From: JBDRLD01 sp043813445
GTDB taxonomy: Bacteria; Patescibacteriota; Patescibacteriia; JACPHY01
Assembly (NCBI GenBank): GCA_043813445.1
Contig: JBDRLD010000085.1
Span: 1-10,829 of the forward strand
Direction of reading: 5' to 3'
DNA length: 10,829 bases
Below are positions 6,898-10,829 of the stretch, one piece after another (within the stretch, counting starts at the first letter, position 1; the number at the start of each line of letters is the position of its first letter). The translations under genes were made by a program, and so were the position numbers. Under the pieces are notes generated by a model that saw only the letters and a program-made list of their open reading frames with translations, did no database searches and was not told the DNA's origin.

Positions 6898-7830
6898 ATG
6901 AGTGACGAAGAAGACGTCCTCGAAAACGAGGATGACGACGAGGCTGGTGAGGACGACATCGCCTACATGGCCATAGAAGTGCCGCCTCCGATCCTACCTA
7001 TTCCGAGTATTCCGCCTCCACCTCCCACTCAACTGCCGCCGCCTGAAGATGGCGTCGCAGATGAAGGAGATGAGGAAGAGGAATGCGACGAAGGTGGCGA
7101 CGACAGCGACCCTGAGGTCGAGGACGAAGACATGCCGGTGTTACCACCTCCGCCTCAACCGCAGCCCGATCCTGAGGAAAAAGAAGTGGAAGAAGAGGAG
7201 GAGGACGATGACGACTTCGGGGACACAACCGAAGCCGAACCACCGCCACCACCGCCCTCGACTCCGCCACCTCCTCCGCCAGAACCGGAAGATGACGCGG
7301 CCGAGGAAAACGCAAAGGAGGAGGCCGTGAGCGATCAAGAGGACGAGCCGGCAGAGGAAGATGGGGACGACCTCTTCAATTACGAAGATAGCGGCGCAGC
7401 GGTGCCGCTTCCAAATCTGTCTCCGCCGATTACTCTGTCTCCAAACGACGGAAGCGACAATCACGCGCCTGCGGATCCAGAGCAGCAGGTCGAGGAGAAA
7501 AAAGACGTGGGCGATGACGAAGATGATCCGGATGAGGACGACCTGGACGAGGAGGACCAAGGCGGTCAGGATGACGATGACGATGACACGCCGTCGCTGC
7601 CTACGACACCGCCTCCGCCTACAACTCCGCCGCCGACTCTATCAACCACGCCACCAGGTGCTTCGTCTCCGGCGACAGCGTCAAGTGCGACTCCGGAGGC
7701 ATCAGCGGCAACAAGCGCGCCGCCTCCGACAGTAGAGAAGGCAGCCGCGGAGGCACTAAAGGGATACGTCGAGGTACCGAGCTACATCGAGGTGCAGGAT
7801 TGCGTCGAGGTTCCGGACTGCATCGAGTAG
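6898..7830 (+). CDS. Extremely acidic proline-block protein (310 aa), function unknown
   Basis: This product is almost entirely low complexity. By my count 103 of 310 residues are Asp or Glu, and there is no Arg and no Trp. Acidic runs (~2-20, 51-78, 91-114, 131-165, 184-230) alternate with Pro-rich runs (~29-49, 80-90, 115-130, 170-182, 231-278). The chain should be disordered, extended and strongly negative. A short Ala-rich helix (~279-288) leads to a C-terminal set of hexapeptides (290-310). No signal peptide or transmembrane segment is visible. The start is set by AGGAGG 8 nt upstream. The gene leads an operon with two Ig-like-domain genes. Possible roles are a charged spacer, a cation or polycation binder, or a multivalent scaffold; none can be chosen from sequence. 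That it is a real gene is supported by promoter, ribosome site, frame integrity and neighbours. Confidence 0.85.
   Translation: MSDEEDVLENEDDDEAGEDDIAYMAIEVPPPILPIPSIPPPPPTQLPPPEDGVADEGDEEEECDEGGDDSDPEVEDEDMPVLPPPPQPQPDPEEKEVEEEEEDDDDFGDTTEAEPPPPPPSTPPPPPPEPEDDAAEENAKEEAVSDQEDEPAEEDGDDLFNYEDSGAAVPLPNLSPPITLSPNDGSDNHAPADPEQQVEEKKDVGDDEDDPDEDDLDEEDQGGQDDDDDDTPSLPTTPPPPTTPPPTLSTTPPGASSPATASSATPEASAATSAPPPTVEKAAAEALKGYVEVPSYIEVQDCVEVPDCIE
7768..7827 (+). repeat. Tandem 18-bp / hexapeptide repeat at the C-terminus of the acidic protein
   Basis: Three full 18-bp units plus a half unit encode YVEVPS, YIEVQD, CVEVPD and CIE. The consensus is [YC]-[VI]-E-V-[PQ]-[SD]. The DNA units are diverged at third positions (GTCGAGGTA, ATCGAGGTG, GTCGAGGTT), so the protein pattern has been kept while the DNA drifted. 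The repeat includes two of the protein's three Cys residues. Confidence 0.8.
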
Positions 7831-7861
7831 ACCAACCAGCAACAAGAGAGGAGAGAAGGAA

Positions 7862-8305
7862 ATGCCCACGAAAGTTTACGTCATGTCAGGAAAGGCCCGC
7901 AAGGGCACCGTCAATATGCCGCTGGCTCACCCGGTTTCGGTCGTCGTCACGACGACCGACGCGGTCGGCCGTGAAGTCCCGATGAAAAATGTGCAGGTTC
8001 GTATCTTCGCCGAGGATCCGGACAGCATGGAATTCGACAGCGGTCGCGGATTCGAGCTCATGCGCGCGGACGATGAAGGCAAGGTCGAAACGCGACTCAC
8101 ACCGCTCGTCGGTGGCGTCCTGAAGTACACCGTATCCGCCGAGGGGATCGATGTCGAGTGCACCGTCAATGCCGATGACACGGGCATCACCCGCGTCCCG
8201 GGCGCGACGCTCGTGCCTACGGCCGACGGCAGGGTCGCAATCATCGACGACGCCAGGCCGCACTGCGTGCCGCCGCCGCGACCGAAGTTCTTCCGCGTCC
8301 GCTAG
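7862..8305 (+). CDS. Ig-like (Big_1/invasin-type) domain protein (147 aa)
   Basis: Residues ~15-105 have the pattern of a bacterial Ig-like beta sandwich: a strand VSVVVTTTDAVGREVP, then VQVRIFAEDP, an ADDEGKVETRLTP turn, and a final LKYTVSAEGIDVECTVNA. In Big_1 and related families this D-x-x-G-x-x-T segment followed by a Y/F-T-V strand is typical. It aligns well with the first 100 residues of the next gene, so the two look like paralogs. A short second segment (VPTADGRVAIIDD) and a basic Pro-containing tail (PPPRPKFFRVR) follow. There is no signal peptide, membrane segment or sorting signal. AGGAG lies 8 nt upstream of the ATG, and the gene starts 31 nt after the acidic gene. It may be a soluble partner of the membrane-anchored paralog (inference). 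Fold assignment is by eye. Confidence 0.85.
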   Translation: MPTKVYVMSGKARKGTVNMPLAHPVSVVVTTTDAVGREVPMKNVQVRIFAEDPDSMEFDSGRGFELMRADDEGKVETRLTPLVGGVLKYTVSAEGIDVECTVNADDTGITRVPGATLVPTADGRVAIIDDARPHCVPPPRPKFFRVR

Positions 8306-8332
8306 CGGACACAACAACCAAACCACCGCCCC

Positions 8333-8355
8333 CAAGGAGGGGGAAAATGGAGTAA
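8333..8355 (+). promoter_or_regulatory. AAGGAGG followed by a two-codon minicistron (ATG-GAG-TAA)
   Basis: A near-perfect Shine-Dalgarno site AAGGAGG (about 8334-8340) sits at ideal distance from ATG 8347-8349, but that ATG is followed by GAG and TAA. The real start, 8359, lies 3 nt past this TAA and has only GGAG (8349-8352) at 6 nt. The arrangement could load ribosomes on the minicistron and pass them to the downstream gene. Confidence 0.45.
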
Positions 8356-8358
8356 GCC

Positions 8359-9270
8359 ATGGCCATCCAAATTTTCGGTTCGCGCGTGTTCACCGCCACG
8401 GTGAACCAACCGCTGCTCGACCAGCTCACGCTTCGCGTGACGGACGGGGGCGGAAATCCGCTCCCGAACCGAGAGGTGACGTACGCATCGGTTCCCTCCG
8501 ATGCCATCGCCTTTCCGGGTGAGCAGCCGTTCATGAACGAACGGACCGACGACGACGGATATGCCATTCTGACCTCCATCACCCCACGTCGCCCCGGTCC
8601 GCACAGCATCGTCGCAACGGTCGACACCGGCGAGAAGATCGCCTTCACGATCAACGCCGTCTACGCCAATGACATCATCCCGGTCGGTAACGGAGGCATC
8701 GTGAAGGTGCCTGAGCCCGTTTTCGTGCAGGGGTACCCCGTGAAGGGGCCGCCTCCGCCGGAGAAGAAACCGCTCGGATGGCCCGCAGCCGCCCTCGGAA
8801 TGGCGAGCTTCCTCGGCATGCTCATCTGCGGCCTCGTCGCGCTCGCGATCCTCAAGGGTTGCGACACGGCATCCGCGACAACGATGCCGATGCAGCAGCA
8901 GCCGATCGTCGTCAACGTCCCGCCGCAGAACGCGGGCATCGACAACGCCGCACGACGAGACATCGAGGATCTGCGCGACATGTTCTCGCGGTACGCCGCC
9001 GAGAACCAGGCGGCCATCAACCGGACCGGCATCTACGGCCGCGTCTACACGGACGAGCGCTTCGACCGCGCAGGCGAACCGCAGGTCAGCAGCTTCTTGG
9101 CCTGGCTCGACCGCAACGGCTACACGGCCGCCCGCGCCGACGCCAACCGCCTCCTCGCCGGAGGACAGCGCCTGACCATCAGGCGATCCTCAACCGGCGG
9201 TGCAGGCCTCAACGTCTGCGCAATGCGCGACGGCGAAGGCAACCGCTTCCCACTCTGCCCGAACCGCTAA
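8359..9270 (+). CDS. Ig-like domain protein with one transmembrane helix (303 aa)
   Basis: The N-terminal ~100 residues form an Ig-like domain paralogous to the preceding protein (both have TVN-x-PL near the start, a DD[DE]G turn, and end in T[VI]NA). A linker with PPPPEKK leads to a transmembrane helix at ~141-166 (Ala/Leu/Gly-rich, with C157), then C168, a Gln/Pro stretch, a charged helix (~195-220, ARRDIEDLRDMFSRYAAENQ) and a small C-terminal domain (~221-303) with Cys287 and Cys300. There is no N-terminal signal peptide, so the helix is either a late signal anchor or the Ig domain faces the cytoplasm; Lys136-137 before the helix and the C-terminal Cys pair lean toward the C-terminus being outside. 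It ends the operon, 53 nt after the preceding gene, followed by a terminator. I do not recognise the C-terminal domain. Confidence 0.85.
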   Translation: MAIQIFGSRVFTATVNQPLLDQLTLRVTDGGGNPLPNREVTYASVPSDAIAFPGEQPFMNERTDDDGYAILTSITPRRPGPHSIVATVDTGEKIAFTINAVYANDIIPVGNGGIVKVPEPVFVQGYPVKGPPPPEKKPLGWPAAALGMASFLGMLICGLVALAILKGCDTASATTMPMQQQPIVVNVPPQNAGIDNAARRDIEDLRDMFSRYAAENQAAINRTGIYGRVYTDERFDRAGEPQVSSFLAWLDRNGYTAARADANRLLAGGQRLTIRRSSTGGAGLNVCAMRDGEGNRFPLCPNR

Positions 9271-9296
9271 CGGCGGCAGGCAGAACACCAACAACG

Positions 9297-9324
9297 AACA
9301 GGGCACCCTCACCGGTGCCCTGTT
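9297..9324 (+). terminator. Rho-independent-type terminator of the acidic/Ig-like operon
   Basis: An 11-bp perfect stem (9297-9307 with 9314-9324), containing GGGCACC, closes a 6-nt loop and is followed by TTCCTATT. It begins 26 nt after the stop at 9270. Confidence 0.82.
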
Positions 9325-9354
9325 TCCTATTCAGAGCAACTGCAGAGAAAACGG

Positions 9355-9360
9355 TATACT
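9355..9360 (+). promoter_or_regulatory. Possible -10 box for the LAGLIDADG gene
   Basis: TATACT (5 of 6 to consensus) ends 9 nt before the ATG at 9370, so the transcript would be nearly leaderless. No convincing -35 is seen at the expected distance (9332-9337), and there is no Shine-Dalgarno site before 9370. Confidence 0.35.
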
Positions 9361-9369
9361 ACATGTTAC

Positions 9370-10121
9370 ATGCACGTCACAACGCCGGATAAATCCATCG
9401 TTCAGTCAAAACGAACACCGTCATGCAATGTATCACTGTTTGATGCATGGACACCCCATGGTTCCTACCTTCTCGGCTTTTTCGCTGCAGACGGCTCCAT
9501 GTACCGCAATCCGCGCGGCTCTTACTATATCGACTTTACCTCCACCGATCGCGAGCTCATCACATCAACTCGAACCATCCTACGAGCACGACAGCAAATT
9601 AGCGTGCTCCCTCCTGGCCGACGAGCCCAGAAAACACGATACGACATCCAAATCGACTGTAGGGCTCTCTATGAGAAACTCCGCGAAATGGGCTTCACCG
9701 AACGTAAGAGCCTGACTCTCCGATTCCCAAATATACCCGACCATGAATTGTCACACTTCGTCCGAGGCTATTTTGATGGTGATGGAAACATCACTGCGGG
9801 GCTATATCCACGCTACAACCGTCCATCCGAAAACGGGCAGTATATTTCCGAACACGATTCACCTCTGGAAGCAGGTTATTCCTCGAACAGCTGCACCTAA
9901 CACTACGTCGGCACGCACACGCAAACGGTGGGAGCATCATGCAACGTGGGAGATCAATGACTTACGACCTGCAATTTTCGACAAGTGACACCGTAAAACT
10001 TTTCGAATACCTCTATCAACACAATACGCCCCAAATGCTGGTCCTCGAGAGAAAATATAGGACATTCCATGAAGGCTACCAAAAAATAACTGGACAAAAT
10101 CCAGTAGTATGCGTACACTAA
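9370..10121 (+). pseudogene. Frameshifted LAGLIDADG homing endonuclease
   Basis: The first frame (9370 to its TAA at 9898-9900) has two LAGLIDADG motifs, YLLGFFAADG (33-42, acidic Asp41) and FVRGYFDGDG (130-139, acidic Asp138), with the intervening NIPDHELSHF typical of single-chain two-motif enzymes that cut long DNA sites. After ~residue 157 this frame loses resemblance, while the frame read from about 9840 continues the family pattern: YFRTRFTSGSR, FLEQLHLTLRRHAHANGGS, then YDLQFSTSDTVKLFEYLYQ and LERKYRTFHEGYQ, ending at TAA 10119-10121. One missing base near 9820-9842 would explain this; rejoined, the protein is about 250 residues, normal for the family. The stretch is visibly more AT-rich than the operon before it, consistent with transfer. 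It ends 9 nt before a tRNA gene. A sequencing error rather than a true mutation cannot be excluded. Confidence 0.85.
10091..10119 (+). promoter_or_regulatory. Promoter of tRNA-Asp inside the last codons of the endonuclease gene
   Basis: TGGACA (10091-10096), a 17-nt spacer and TACACT (10114-10119) place the start near 10126, about 5 nt before the tRNA. The -10 box overlaps the final His codon and the stop codon of the endonuclease frame. The -35 region also contains an inverted repeat, ACTGGA-CAAAA-TCCAGT (10089-10105). Confidence 0.6.
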
Positions 10122-10130
10122 TTTCCATGT

Positions 10131-10206
10131 GGGTCGGTAGCTTAGTCCGGTTTAAAGCGCTGCCCTGTCACGGCAGAGATCGCGGGTTCGAATCCCGTCC
10201 GGCCCG
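10131..10206 (+). tRNA. tRNA-Asp (anticodon GTC)
   Basis: A full cloverleaf can be drawn in 76 nt. The acceptor stem GGGTCGG pairs with CCGGCCC with one G-T pair. The D stem is GCTT/AAGC. The anticodon stem CTGCC/GGCAG closes the loop CTGTCAC with anticodon GTC, and the T arm is GCGGG-TTCGAAT-CCCGT. The discriminator base is G, as expected for Asp. CCA is not encoded (TAT follows), so a CCA-adding enzyme is needed. There is no intron. Confidence 0.97.
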
Positions 10207-10212
10207 TATGTG

Positions 10213-10239
10213 AAATGACCGCTGCAAGGCGGTCATTTT
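10213..10239 (+). terminator. Terminator of the tRNA-Asp transcript
   Basis: A 10-bp stem (10213-10222 with 10229-10238, core TGACCGC/GCGGTCA) closes a 6-nt loop, with an A-run before and a T-run after the GC core. It starts 7 nt past the tRNA. Confidence 0.75.
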
Positions 10240-10262
10240 GCCTCGGCGGACGGGACGTTGAA

Positions 10263-10276
10263 ACTTTGTACAAAGT
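10263..10276. repeat. 14-bp perfect palindrome
   Basis: ACTTTGTACAAAGT equals its reverse complement. It lies between the tRNA terminator and the hairpin serving the minus-strand gene. It could be a protein site or simply part of the T-rich tail of the minus-strand terminator. Confidence 0.6.
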
Positions 10277-10279
10277 GAA

Positions 10280-10301
10280 ACCCACCCGGTGAGGGGTGGG
10301 T
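10280..10301 (-). terminator. Hairpin terminator of the minus-strand gene at the right edge
   Basis: ACCCACCC (10280-10287) pairs with GGGTGGGT (10294-10301) around a 6-nt loop. On the minus strand it follows the TGA at 10321 by 19 nt and runs into TTTCACTTTG, a U-rich tail. Confidence 0.6.
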
Positions 10302-10320
10302 ATTGTGTTGACGGATGCAC

Positions 10321-10829
10321 TCAGTCAGAAATGGGTGCGGCACTGCTCTCCTCGTCAGGAAGTGCAGAGCATCGCTCACTCCTCACGAGCTCTAGGTCGG
10401 ACTCCAGAATATTCTTTCCTTCATCCACAGAGTATCCGGCTGGAACTTGAAAGTTAAAGCCGAGAATGGTCCAGACCTTGTCCAGATCATCTTCGCAGTA
10501 CGCCCGGCGATCTTCTATGAGGGGGTTGGGGCGCTCTAGACTCACGGAAGGACGCAGACGAACTTGATCGCCCTTCTTGAACTTGGGGCGATACGTCTCC
10601 TCTCCAATCTGAAGCTCAATAGACTCCAGGGTGAGTCCGTGTATGGCAAAGTCATCCTTACACCTCGTCTGTACGAGTAGAGAAATCTCGCCAGCCAGGA
10701 GTTGTAGTTGCTCACGCGTTTCGCAACGGGCAGCGAGCGTACGGACTGAGGCTGTGACTCGATCTTCGAACAAGCAGGAGGCCTTCGCTACGTTGAGCGT
10801 CTCATCCCACGAGACGAGCCTAGCCGCCC
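10321..10829 (-). CDS. Hypothetical protein with SH3-like segment, N-terminus cut by window edge
   Basis: The frame is open from the right edge (first full codon at 10827) to TGA at 10321-10323, giving at least 168 residues. A TTG at 10773 could act as a start, but it has no good ribosome site (AAGG 8 nt away) and the frame upstream (LVSWDETLNVAKAS) reads like protein, so I treat the gene as truncated. The first half is helical (ASVRTLAARCETREQLQLLAGEISLLVQTRC). The second half has the pattern KFKKGDQVRLRP, VWTILGF, LESDLELV, which resembles SH3-like or KOW-type barrels seen in small cytosolic proteins of this kind of bacterium. The C-terminal ~15 residues are Ser/Ala/Glu-rich and probably disordered. 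Convergent with the tRNA, with a hairpin 19 nt past its stop. Function unknown. Confidence 0.72.
   Translation of the reverse strand, partial: AARLVSWDETLNVAKASCLFEDRVTASVRTLAARCETREQLQLLAGEISLLVQTRCKDDFAIHGLTLESIELQIGEETYRPKFKKGDQVRLRPSVSLERPNPLIEDRRAYCEDDLDKVWTILGFNFQVPAGYSVDEGKNILESDLELVRSERCSALPDEESSAAPISD

Noticed and set aside
6998..7560. Antisense open frames opposite the acidic gene (105 and 139 codons)
   Set aside because: They are Arg-rich or Leu/Val/Phe-rich mirror images of GAN and CCN codon runs and have no start signals.
9820..9845. Programmed -1 ribosomal frameshift in the endonuclease gene
   Set aside because: The zero-frame codons here do not form an X-XXY-YYZ slippery heptamer and I see no downstream stem; a simple base loss or sequencing error is more likely.
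10263..10276. Resemblance of TTGTACAAAGTG to a Gateway attB site (vector contamination)
   Set aside because: The match is only about 12 nt, arises from the local palindrome, and the flanks on both sides are natural terminators.
1..10829. Recoded UGA (genetic code 25, as in Gracilibacteria and SR1)
   Set aside because: TGA ends the gene at 10321 just before a terminator hairpin, and none of the long frames contains an internal TGA.
1..10829. CRISPR array, insertion sequence or toxin-antitoxin pair
   Set aside because: I saw no regularly spaced direct repeats, no transposase motifs with terminal inverted repeats, and no paired small genes of known toxin-antitoxin type.

Overview
The window reads as bacterial DNA using the standard code: TGA acts as a stop at 10321-10323 and no in-frame TGA appears in any long gene. 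Several things suggest a Patescibacteria (Candidate Phyla Radiation) genome: a short DUF5663-like protein, a very large uncharacterised Ala/Gly-rich protein encoded beside it, a LAGLIDADG protein of the kind common in that group, a tRNA without an encoded CCA, and sigma70-type promoters with extended -10 boxes. This placement is an inference; no marker gene is present to settle it.

Layout. Positions 1-4187 (minus) are one uninterrupted reading frame that runs off the left edge (at least 1,395 residues). It is preceded, in tight operon spacing, by a 56-residue helical protein (4191-4361) and a 119-residue DUF5663-like protein (4368-4727). A perfect 13-bp hairpin at 4775-4804 separates this operon from the upstream minus-strand gene (4818-6497), a multi-pass membrane protein with a soluble lytic transglycosylase (SLT) domain and a degenerate LysM-like tail. 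From 6498 to 6897 lies a divergent regulatory region with two minus-strand promoters, one plus-strand promoter, an inverted repeat between them, and a foldable 5' leader.

From 6898 to 9270 (plus) three genes form an operon that I consider the most novel part of the window. The first encodes a 310-residue protein of alternating acidic and polyproline blocks with no Arg or Trp. The second encodes a 147-residue protein with one Ig-like (Big_1/invasin-like) domain. The third encodes a 303-residue protein with a paralogous Ig-like domain, a Pro linker, one transmembrane helix and a C-terminal domain. None has a recognisable signal peptide. A strong hairpin terminator closes the operon at 9297-9324.

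From 9370 to 10121 (plus) there is a frameshifted LAGLIDADG homing endonuclease gene. Its last codons carry the promoter of an intact tRNA-Asp(GTC) at 10131-10206. Two hairpins follow, then a minus-strand gene (10321 to the right edge) for a protein with an SH3-like segment, truncated by the window end.

How the genes may work together (inference). The transglycosylase, the DUF5663-like protein and the giant protein are co-oriented and could belong to a cell-envelope machine, with the transglycosylase opening local gaps in peptidoglycan. The divergent operon looks like an envelope or adhesion module that could be co-regulated with the transglycosylase through the shared intergenic region.
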